64,000 nt of DNA. Origin: Flavobacteriales bacterium (lineage in GTDB: Bacteria; Bacteroidota; Bacteroidia; Flavobacteriales_F; PHOS-HE28). Every line of letters begins with the position of its first letter. Positions within the stretch are counted from its first letter, which is position 1. Made by a program: the position numbers and the translations under genes. The notes beneath the pieces are model-generated. The model was not told the origin of the DNA. It saw nothing but the letters and a program-made list of their open reading frames with translations, and did no database searches. The DNA lies in the NCBI GenBank assembly GCA_026129465.1, contig JAHCIA010000001.1, positions 257,964 through 321,963 of the forward strand, written 5' to 3'. This document shows positions 7,632 to 14,959 of this stretch, in pieces.

Positions 7632-10328
7632 ATGCGCATCCTCGACATCAAGGCCATGCGTGGCCCCAACCACTGGTCCGTCAAGCGGCACAAGCTCATC
7701 ATCATGCGGCTCGACATCGAGGGGCTCGAGGAGCGGCCCACCGACAAGATCCCCGGCTTCTATGAGCGCATCACCACGCTGATGCCCACGCTCTACAAGC
7801 ACCGCTGCAGCGAAGGACACGAAGGCGGTTTCTACGAGCGCCTGAAGCGTGGCACCTGGATGGGCCACGTGATCGAGCACATCGCGTTGGAGATCCAGAC
7901 CCTTGCGGGCATGGAGACCGGCTTCGGCCGTACGCGCAGCACTGGCCAGCACGGGGTGTACAACGTGGTCTTCAGCTACATCGAGGAGCCCGTGGGCGTT
8001 TACGCCGCCAAGGCGGCGGTGCGCATCGCCGAAGCGTTGGTGGAAGGGATGGCGTACGACCTCGCCGCCGACATCCAGGCCATGCGCGAACTCCGCGAGG
8101 AGAGCCGCCTGGGCCCCAGTACAGGCAGCATCGTGGAGGAGGCGGTGGCCCGTGGCATCCCCTGGTTGCGGTTGAACAAGCACTCACTGGTACAACTGGG
8201 CCATGGCATCCACCAGAAACGCATCCGTGCCACCATCACCAGCAAGACCAGCAACATCGGTGTGGAGATCGCCTGCGACAAGGAGGAGACCAAGGACCTG
8301 CTGGAGAGCTACGAGATCCCCGTGCCCAAGGGCCGCGTGGTGCGCACCGAGGAAGGCCTGAAGGACGCTTTGGAAGTGGTGGGCTTCCCCTGCGTGATCA
8401 AGCCCATCGGCGGCAATCACGGACGCGGCGCCACCATCGGCATCAAGAGCCTGGAGGAGGCCATCCCCGCGCTGCACAAGGCCAGGGAGGTGAGCCGCAG
8501 CGTGGTGGTGGAGCGCTTCATCACCGGCTTCGACCACCGCCTGCTCGTCATCAACCACCAGTTCGTGGCGGCCGCCAAGCGCACCCCCGCCTGTGTCGCC
8601 GGTGACGGGAAGCGCAGCATCGCCGAGCTTGTCGCCGAGGTGAACACCGACCCCCGACGTGGCTACGGCCACGAGAAGGTCCTCACGCAGATCGACATCG
8701 ACGATCACACGTTGAAGCTCCTGGCCAAGCGGGACCTGACCCCGGACACCGTGCCCGCCCAGGGCGAGGTCATCTACCTCAAGGCCACTGCCAACCTCAG
8801 CACCGGCGGCACCGCCGAGGACATCACCGAGATCGTCCACCCTTTCAACATCTTCCTGGCCGAGCGCATCAGCCGCATCATCGACCTGGACATCTGCGGC
8901 ATCGACATCATGGCGCCCGACCTCACCAGCCCCATCACCGAGAACGGTGGTGCCGTGCTGGAGGTGAACGCCGCGCCGGGCTTCCGCATGCATCTGGAGC
9001 CCACCTCGGGCATCGGCCGCAACGTGGCGGAACCCGTCGTCGACATGCTCTTCCCGCCGGGCGCGCCCAGCCGCATCCCCATCATCGCCATCACCGGCAC
9101 CAACGGCAAGACCACCACCACGCGTCTGGTAGCCCACATCATGCGCAGCGTGGGCCACAAGGTGGGCATGACCTGCAGCGACGGGGTGTACATCATGAAC
9201 CGCATGCTGATGAAGGGCGACTGCACCGGTCCGAAGAGCGCGCAGTTCGTGCTGAAGGAGCCTGTGGTGGACATGGCCGTGTTGGAGACCGCACGTGGCG
9301 GCATGCTGCGCAGTGGCCTCGGCTTTGAGCACTGCGACGTGGGCATCGTCACCAACATTGCCGCCGACCACCTGGGTCTGCAGGACATAAGCACCCTGGA
9401 AGACCTGGCCCATGTGAAGAGCACCGTGCCGCGCAGCGTGCGCCGCGACGGTTACGCCATCCTCAACGCCGATGACGAACTGGTGATGGCCATGCGCAAG
9501 CAGTGCGAATGCAGGATCGCCCTGTTCAGCATGGACGAGAACAACCGCGTGCTGCGCCAGCACCTCAAGCTTGGCGGGCTGGGGGCGGTGTACGAGAACG
9601 GCTTCATCACCATCAGCAAGGGCGAGTGGAAGCTGCGGATCGAAAAGGCCGTGAACGTGCCGCTCACGTACGGCGGCAAGGCCGTGTTCAACATCCAGAA
9701 CGTGCTGCCCGCCGTGCTGGCGGCCTTCACGCAGGGGGTGAAGATCGAGGAGCTGCGCCAGGGCCTGATGACCTTCGTGCCCAGCGCCACCCAGACCCCG
9801 GGCCGCCTCAACCTCTTCCAGTTCCGCAACTTCCAGGTGGTGGTCGACTACGCCCACAACCCCCACGGCTTCGAGGCCCTGGGCCGTTTCGTGGACAAGG
9901 TGCCCGACTCACCCAAGATCGGCGTCATCGCCGGCGTGGGCGACCGCCGCGACGAGGACACCATCAACCTCGGCAAACTGAGCGCGCGGATGTTCGACGA
10001 GATCATCATACGCCAGGACCGCAACCTGCGCGGCAAGACCGACGATGCGATCATCGACCTGCTCGTGCAGGGCATCAAGGAGGTGGACCCCAGCAAGAAG
10101 TACACGATCATCAAGAAGGAGGAGGAGGCCATCCGCCACGCCATCGGCACCGCGCCCAAAGGGGCCTTCGTGGTGCTCTGCAGCGACGTGGTGCCCGATG
10201 CCCTGGCGCTGGTGCTGAAGCTGAAGGAGGAGGACGAGCAGGTGCCTTTCAGCAAAGAGGACATCCCGAACCGGAACAAGGAGCTGGTGGGAAAGACGGA
10301 GGTGCCCGTTGAGGAACATGGGCAGTGA
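7632..10328 (+). CDS. cphA: cyanophycin synthetase
   Basis: Makes cyanophycin (multi-L-arginyl-poly-L-aspartate) by adding Asp and then Arg with ATP. At 898 residues it has full length. The domain order is complete: an N-terminal domain (1-165), an ATP-grasp domain (about 205-470) with K-P-I-G-G-N-H-G-R-G (257-266) and the E-V-N-A-A-P-G metal loop (444-450), and a Mur-ligase-like domain with the P-loop G-T-N-G-K-T-T-T-T (489-497) and a C-terminal D-Y-A-H-N-P-H-G segment. The start at 7632 (M-R-I-L-D-I-K) matches the family; upstream codons in frame look non-coding. Divergent from cphB. High confidence in family and activity. Confidence 0.97.
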   Translation: MRILDIKAMRGPNHWSVKRHKLIIMRLDIEGLEERPTDKIPGFYERITTLMPTLYKHRCSEGHEGGFYERLKRGTWMGHVIEHIALEIQTLAGMETGFGRTRSTGQHGVYNVVFSYIEEPVGVYAAKAAVRIAEALVEGMAYDLAADIQAMRELREESRLGPSTGSIVEEAVARGIPWLRLNKHSLVQLGHGIHQKRIRATITSKTSNIGVEIACDKEETKDLLESYEIPVPKGRVVRTEEGLKDALEVVGFPCVIKPIGGNHGRGATIGIKSLEEAIPALHKAREVSRSVVVERFITGFDHRLLVINHQFVAAAKRTPACVAGDGKRSIAELVAEVNTDPRRGYGHEKVLTQIDIDDHTLKLLAKRDLTPDTVPAQGEVIYLKATANLSTGGTAEDITEIVHPFNIFLAERISRIIDLDICGIDIMAPDLTSPITENGGAVLEVNAAPGFRMHLEPTSGIGRNVAEPVVDMLFPPGAPSRIPIIAITGTNGKTTTTRLVAHIMRSVGHKVGMTCSDGVYIMNRMLMKGDCTGPKSAQFVLKEPVVDMAVLETARGGMLRSGLGFEHCDVGIVTNIAADHLGLQDISTLEDLAHVKSTVPRSVRRDGYAILNADDELVMAMRKQCECRIALFSMDENNRVLRQHLKLGGLGAVYENGFITISKGEWKLRIEKAVNVPLTYGGKAVFNIQNVLPAVLAAFTQGVKIEELRQGLMTFVPSATQTPGRLNLFQFRNFQVVVDYAHNPHGFEALGRFVDKVPDSPKIGVIAGVGDRRDEDTINLGKLSARMFDEIIIRQDRNLRGKTDDAIIDLLVQGIKEVDPSKKYTIIKKEEEAIRHAIGTAPKGAFVVLCSDVVPDALALVLKLKEEDEQVPFSKEDIPNRNKELVGKTEVPVEEHGQ

Positions 10329-10357
10329 GCAGAATGCCCAAGGAACTCAATTCATTC

Positions 10358-10371
10358 AGCGTATATACGCT
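10358..10371. promoter_or_regulatory. 14-bp perfect palindrome AGCGTATATACGCT
   Basis: It lies in the 53-nt gap between the convergent ends of cphA and the GlxA-type regulator. It is AT-rich in its core, unlike its surroundings. It could be a protein-binding site or a weak bidirectional terminator; no T-tract follows it. Confidence 0.35.
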
Positions 10372-10381
10372 TCAGAAGTGA

Positions 10382-11419
10382 TCACCGATCAGCCATCCCT
10401 GGCACCAGGAAACGCTTTCGGTATGCGCCCGGCGTTATCCCCGTGGTGCGCTTGAACAACCTACGGAAGAAGGCCGGGTCCTCATAGCCCACCTGCCAGC
10501 CGATCTCTTCGATGGATGTGTCCGTCCGTTCGAGCCGGCGTTTGGCCTCCTCGATACGCAACTGCTGCACGTACGCGATCGGGGTGTGGCCGGTGGTTCT
10601 CCTGAAGCGCCGCATGAAGGTGCGCTCCGCGAGCCGTGAGCGTTCGATCATCCCTTCCACCGGGCTCGCCACGGTGAAGTGGGTGTCCAGCCATTGCTGG
10701 GCGCTGAGGATCTCCGCATCACCATGGTCGCGGCGGCCATCGAAGACCATGTAGGGGGTGAGGCCGTCCTGATGCCATTGCAGGGCGAATAGCCGGGCAA
10801 CCTCCTGCGCCATGGAAACACCAGCGTAGCGCGCGAATAGGTAGAGGACCAGATCGTGCCAGGTCATCGATGCGCCGGAACTCACCAGTTCCTCGCGCGG
10901 GCCGGAGACCACAAGTACACGCTCCGGATGGACCGGTACCGATGGATGGACCGTATTGAAGGCGCGTGCATAGTTGTAATGCACTGTGGCGTCCTTCGCA
11001 TCGAACAGTCCTGTTTCAGCCAAAAGGAATATCCCCGAACATGCCGAGCAGAGCACCGCGCCGCGTTGGTGCATCCTTCGCAGCCACTCCACCAGCACCG
11101 GGTAGCGGCCCTTCTTCCATCCTTCAAGGCGGAGCAGCACCGAGGGGACGATGACGATATCGGTGGATCCGACCTGGGCGATCGACCGCTGCACATCGAT
11201 CGGGATGCCACTGGCGAGTTGGAGCGGCCCGGCCACCTCGCCCACGATCTCCACCTGGAACGGTACCCGAGGCCCGGTGGCGTCGTCGGGCATATCCATC
11301 AGCGCGAAGGCGTTCATCACATCGTAGATGCCGCTGAGCGTGGACACCACGGAATCGGGCAATGCCAGCAGGCAGACGTGCTTCGCGGCGGGGTGCTGTT
11401 GGGGCGGTCGGCTGGTCAT
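10382..11419 (-). CDS. GlxA family transcriptional regulator (DJ-1/PfpI + AraC HTH)
   Basis: A 345-residue regulator. Residues about 15-200 form a DJ-1/PfpI-like domain; the nucleophile-elbow region reads L-C-S-A-C-S-G-I-F-L-L-A-E-T-G-L, typical of GlxA/FtrA proteins. Residues about 240-335 form an AraC/XylS DNA-binding domain with two helix-turn-helix units (S-R-L-A-E-R-T-F-M-R-R-F, then I-E-E-I-G-W-Q-V-G-Y-E-D-P-A-F-F). In this family the first domain likely senses a small molecule. It is divergent from a methyltransferase gene 181 nt away, the most likely local target. The ligand is unknown. Confidence 0.92.
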   Translation of the reverse strand: MTSRPPQQHPAAKHVCLLALPDSVVSTLSGIYDVMNAFALMDMPDDATGPRVPFQVEIVGEVAGPLQLASGIPIDVQRSIAQVGSTDIVIVPSVLLRLEGWKKGRYPVLVEWLRRMHQRGAVLCSACSGIFLLAETGLFDAKDATVHYNYARAFNTVHPSVPVHPERVLVVSGPREELVSSGASMTWHDLVLYLFARYAGVSMAQEVARLFALQWHQDGLTPYMVFDGRRDHGDAEILSAQQWLDTHFTVASPVEGMIERSRLAERTFMRRFRRTTGHTPIAYVQQLRIEEAKRRLERTDTSIEEIGWQVGYEDPAFFRRLFKRTTGITPGAYRKRFLVPGMADR

Positions 11420-11582
11420 GGCATGTGGTCCATATCTCTATGTGGTAAGGGTGGCGCGCTCGTATGCGCTCAGGTATATGGAAGGGATCCGCAGCGCCTT
11501 TCTCGGAGAATATGCTCTTGCGTTGGCAGGAATGGACCTGTTGCGGGCGATATCGGCTCTGGTGGCGTCCGGGTCGCCAAGG

Positions 11583-11590
11583 GACCTTTG
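11583..11590 (+). promoter_or_regulatory. -7-like promoter element, GACCTTTG
   Basis: One mismatch to TAnnTTTG, 10 nt before the ATG of the methyltransferase gene. It lies in the intergenic region facing the divergent GlxA-type gene, where that regulator might bind. Confidence 0.35.
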
Positions 11591-11600
11591 CCTCCCAAAC

Positions 11601-12710
11601 ATGAACACATTGACCATGGAAACAAAGGAAGCGTCCGGTTTGACCGGGACGACCGCGATCGACAAGCAGAAACTGGAGGCGTTCGCCATGCGGGCCTTGA
11701 GCGACTTCGCGGGAGCTTATGTGGGTTTGATGGTGAGCCTGGGCAGCAAGCTCGGACTCTACAAAGCTATGGCCGACGGCGCTGCGCACGGTTCCGACGA
11801 GATCGCGTCGCGCACGGGCTGCGCGGAGCGCTACGTACGCGAGTGGCTCAACGCGCAGGCGGCCAGCGGCTACATCAGCTACCATGCGGACGCGGATACC
11901 TACAGCATGCCTCCCGAGCACGCGTTGGTGCTGGCCGACGAGGGCAGCCCGGCCTATTTCACACCCGCGTGGGAGATCCCCGCGGCGCTCTGGGCCGGCG
12001 AAGCCCGGGCACTGGAGGCCTTCCGCACCGGCAAGGGCATCCCCTGGGGTGCGCACGACGGCCGTCTGCACTGCGGCGTTGCGTCCTTCTACCGCAACGG
12101 CTACCGTGGCGCACTGGTGCAGCACTGGCTGCCCTCCCTCGATGGCGTGGTGAAGCAGTTGGAGGAGGGTATCACTGTGGCGGACGTTGGTTGCGGCCAC
12201 GGCCACTCGACCATCCTGATGGCGCAGGCATTCCCGAACTCCCGCTTCCATGGCTACGACAGCCATGCGGCCTCCATCGAGGAGGCGAAGCTCCATGCGG
12301 CCGAGGCGGGCGTGGCCGACCGGGTCACCTTCGAGGTGGCACGGGCCGTGGACTATCCGGACAGGCAGTACGGGCTAGTCTGCTTTTTCGATTGCCTGCA
12401 CGATCTGGGCGATCCGGTCGCAGCCGCGCGGTATGCCCGGGAGGTGCTGGCGCCTGGCGGGACCGTGTTCCTCGTGGAGCCCTTCGCCAACGACCGGATC
12501 GAGGACAACATCTCGTTGGCCGGTCAACTCTTCTACACCGGCTCCACGCTGATGTGTTGTGCGCACGCCATCTCGGAGGGCGGCCACCTCGTGCTCGGCG
12601 CACAGGCCGGCGAGGCCCGGCTGGGCGAGGTGTTCCGCCAGGCCGGCTTCTCGCAATTCCGGCGTACGGCAGAAACGCCCTTCAACCTCATCCTTGAAGC
12701 GCGTCGCTAA
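11601..12710 (+). CDS. class I SAM-dependent methyltransferase with N-terminal winged helix
   Basis: A 369-residue protein. The N-terminal part (about 25-110) is a winged-helix dimerisation domain with S-K-L-G-L-Y-K-A-M and a C-A-E-R-Y-V-R-E-W-L helix. The C-terminal part is a Rossmann-fold methyltransferase with the SAM motif D-V-G-C-G-H-G (195-201) and an acidic loop F-D-C-L-H-D. It resembles Rv2258c-type methyltransferases; the substrate is not known. Start 11601 is preferred: the frame is open to 11328, but that overlaps the divergent regulator gene, and a promoter-like GACCTTTG sits just upstream. ATG 11616 is an alternative. Confidence 0.85.
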   Translation: MNTLTMETKEASGLTGTTAIDKQKLEAFAMRALSDFAGAYVGLMVSLGSKLGLYKAMADGAAHGSDEIASRTGCAERYVREWLNAQAASGYISYHADADTYSMPPEHALVLADEGSPAYFTPAWEIPAALWAGEARALEAFRTGKGIPWGAHDGRLHCGVASFYRNGYRGALVQHWLPSLDGVVKQLEEGITVADVGCGHGHSTILMAQAFPNSRFHGYDSHAASIEEAKLHAAEAGVADRVTFEVARAVDYPDRQYGLVCFFDCLHDLGDPVAAARYAREVLAPGGTVFLVEPFANDRIEDNISLAGQLFYTGSTLMCCAHAISEGGHLVLGAQAGEARLGEVFRQAGFSQFRRTAETPFNLILEARR

Positions 12711-12782
12711 GCACTTGTGGGGTTGTCCGGGCGACCACCGCTGGTTCGGGATCCACTGCCAGGCATACCCATAAAACCCCCT

Positions 12783-12828
12783 CACCTCCGTAGGGTCTCC
12801 CGAAGCAGTGGAGGACCCTGCGGAGGTG
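12783..12828. repeat. strong hairpin, 16-bp stem
   Basis: Arms 12783-12798 and 12813-12828 pair through 16 positions, two of them G-U, around a 14-nt loop. It lies between the convergent ends of the methyltransferase and delta-60 genes. There is no T-tract, so it may be a terminator of the non-canonical kind or a dispersed REP-like repeat. Its arm sequence (CTCACCTYCG-YAGGGTCTCC) recurs at 14517-14566. Confidence 0.6.
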
Positions 12829-12922
12829 GTGTAACCAGGGATCGCGTATCCGCGGGAGCGGGGGTGGTGGAGAAGTTTGGGTCGCAGGTTGTGTCTTCCA
12901 CTGTACGCTGGCCGCTCGCGCG

Positions 12923-14428
12923 TTACTGCTCCACTACGAAACGCGCCACATGTCCCAGTTCGGACACCGCCATATACACCCCGTTGGGGAATGCACGCAC
13001 GTCGATGCTCCGGGAGGCGCCGTACGATCCAACGAGCCTGCCGGCCGCGTCCATCACCCGAAAGCCCGTGCTCGCGAAGTCCGTGTGCAACCACACATGA
13101 TCGGCGGCAGGCACCGGCCAGGCTGGCCGGGGGGCGGCGAACATCCATTCGGACACGTCCACAGTGCCATCGTTCAGGAACCGCGCGATGGCGATATCGG
13201 CCTGCGAGGTGCCAAGTCGTCCCGATCCGGCGAGCAGGGCGCGGCCCTGCGCGTCGAGCTCCATCCCCCAGACACGGTCGTAGTCTTCGTTGGCCAGATC
13301 GAGCTGCGCTATTCCGCCCACTCCGTAGAGCGGATCGGGGTTCCCCTGGGCGTCGAACCGTGCGAGGATGACATCGGCATCCACGCTGTTCGCCATGAAG
13401 AACTGGTACCCACCGGCGATCACCTTGCCATCGGGCAATGCACGCACGTCGCCGAACCCACGGAAGTACATCGGTGGCATGGACGTGAACACCAGGCCAT
13501 CACCGCCCCAGGCCGGGTCCGGCTGCCCGTTCGCCAGCAGGCGGAGCACGAGGGCTTCGCAGGTGGTGGCGCTCGTTCCGCAGTAACCGGAGCACAGGAT
13601 CCTGCCACTGCCATCAACAGCGAGGCCGGTGACGGTCTTGAAGTGGGCGTTGATCGGGATGACCACCTCGCCGTTGGTGCCGAACGCCATGTCCACCGCC
13701 CCGTTGCTGGTGAGCTTGCCCACGTAGAGGGCGCTGTCGTTGACGAAGCGGTGACCGGCCACCAGGATGCTCCCGTTGCCGAGCACGTGGAGCGCGTACA
13801 GGCGGGTGAGCAGGGAACCAACGTAGGCCGATCCGTTGGTGCCGAACGACGGGTCCAGGGCACCGTTGGACAGGTAGCGCGTAACACGGCCAAGGTCGCC
13901 TGCGGTGCCTGCGGTAAGGATCCGTTGGTCGGTAAGCACAGCGACCCCGTAGGCGTATTCGCTGGCGCCTGGAGCGAAGCTTGAAACGACCACCCCGTTG
14001 CTGCCGAAGCTGTTGTCCAGCGTGCCGTCCGTGTTCAGCCGCATCAGGATCTCGTCGAAGCTGCCCATGAAGAAGGTGCTGCCTGCGGCCACGATCCTGC
14101 CATCGGCCTGCAGGGCCAGCGCGTAGATCTGGTCGCGGGAAGGGTTCACGTCCACCACCACCGTACCGGTGCCGCCGAACGAGGGGTCGAACGCGCCATT
14201 GGGCAGCAGGCGCACGATCAACACATCATTGAAGACGCCGGTGGTGGTGTACCCGCCACCCACGATCCTGCCATCGGGCTGCACACGGATGTCCTGCAGT
14301 TCGTCGAACGCCGGACTTGTGGCATGGAGGAACACACCACTGCCATTGAAGGCCGGGTCGGGTGCACCGGGTTGAGACCATGTGGTCAGTGTGAGAAGGA
14401 GGGAGCACAAGGTGAAGTTCGTCCTCAT
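12923..14428 (-). CDS. delta-60 repeat secreted protein with T9SS sorting module
   Basis: A 501-residue secreted protein. After a signal peptide (cleavage after W-S-Q, about residue 18) come at least six tandem units of about 55-60 residues, each with the delta-60 pattern: Q-x-D-G-R-I-x-x-G-G, then V-x-R-L-x-x-N-G, then D-P-S-F-G-x-x-G. Such units are thought to fold as a beta-propeller. The last 80 residues form a short sorting-type module (F-R-V-M-D-A-A-G-R-L, then P-N-G-V-Y-M-A-V, ending R-F-V-V-E-Q). Start 14428 is set by the signal peptide; the open frame upstream is low quality. The binding target is unknown. Confidence 0.88.
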   Translation of the reverse strand: MRTNFTLCSLLLTLTTWSQPGAPDPAFNGSGVFLHATSPAFDELQDIRVQPDGRIVGGGYTTTGVFNDVLIVRLLPNGAFDPSFGGTGTVVVDVNPSRDQIYALALQADGRIVAAGSTFFMGSFDEILMRLNTDGTLDNSFGSNGVVVSSFAPGASEYAYGVAVLTDQRILTAGTAGDLGRVTRYLSNGALDPSFGTNGSAYVGSLLTRLYALHVLGNGSILVAGHRFVNDSALYVGKLTSNGAVDMAFGTNGEVVIPINAHFKTVTGLAVDGSGRILCSGYCGTSATTCEALVLRLLANGQPDPAWGGDGLVFTSMPPMYFRGFGDVRALPDGKVIAGGYQFFMANSVDADVILARFDAQGNPDPLYGVGGIAQLDLANEDYDRVWGMELDAQGRALLAGSGRLGTSQADIAIARFLNDGTVDVSEWMFAAPRPAWPVPAADHVWLHTDFASTGFRVMDAAGRLVGSYGASRSIDVRAFPNGVYMAVSELGHVARFVVEQ

Positions 14429-14451
14429 GGGGTCCGGGCTTTGCGGCAGGC

Positions 14452-14459
14452 CAAACGTA
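14452..14459 (-). promoter_or_regulatory. -7 promoter element, TACGTTTG
   Basis: A perfect match to TAnnTTTG, 23 nt before the ATG of the delta-60 gene. Confidence 0.65.
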
Positions 14460-14516
14460 TGGTTGGTGACGGGAGTTAGAAGGGGGGTGAACAGGGAGGA
14501 CGGAGCGAGGAGAGTG

Positions 14517-14585
14517 GACCGAAGGTGAGGGGTGACCACCGGGACCAAACCTTCGCAGGGTCTCCCTCGGTATTGGGGGAGCCCC
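14517..14585. repeat. hairpin-forming repeat related to that at 12783
   Basis: Positions 14550-14566 read CCTTCGCAGGGTCTCCC, close to the arm of the 12783 hairpin. The complement of 14517-14534 gives the other half (ACCCCTCACCTTCGGT). A local hairpin forms between 14558-14566 and 14577-14584. The two elements flank the delta-60 gene. Confidence 0.45.
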
Positions 14586-14711
14586 ATGGCGGGGTGCCTC
14601 TTCCCCGATCCGGTTCGTGCATGTGATCAGGTACGATGCGCCTATTGCGCGCATGGCGTCGCAAGCCCCGTTTGGCGGCCACACCGGCGCAGTGCTTGTT
14701 ACCCATCCGGC

Positions 14712-14873
14712 ATGTCTACCGACAAGCACTACAACGAGAAAGGCCACGTGCCCGAGCCGTTGGAGGACCATGAAGGCACCGACATGCCCGCCGTGCGCAA
14801 CATGTACATCATCATCGCCCTGGTGGCCGCACTGGCCATCGTGGTGCTGATGACGACGGCCTTGATGGGTTGA
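14712..14873 (+). CDS. small single-pass membrane protein
   Basis: A 53-residue protein: a charged N-terminal half rich in Glu, His and Asp, then one clear membrane helix (about residues 30-52, M-Y-I-I-I-A-L-V-A-A-L-A-I-V-V). The frame is open further upstream, but only this part looks like a protein; the ATG at 14712 starts the hydrophilic head. No family is recognised. It stands alone on the plus strand between two minus-strand secreted-protein genes. A short real gene is likely but not certain. Confidence 0.55.
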   Translation: MSTDKHYNEKGHVPEPLEDHEGTDMPAVRNMYIIIALVAALAIVVLMTTALMG

Positions 14874-14959
14874 TCCCATCGCGCTGCCATGGCAGGCATC
14901 GGCCGGGAATGAAGAAGGGCCGCCGAAGCGACCCTTCCTTGGTGCGGCATGTGAGGTCC

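Noticed and set aside
7427..7747. 106-codon minus-strand frame over the cphA start
   Set aside because: Most of it is mirror sequence of cphA. Only the last 20 codons look protein-like and no start or family supports a gene.
8184..9866. 560-codon minus-strand frame opposite cphA
   Set aside because: Same mirror effect; cphA is complete and explains the region.
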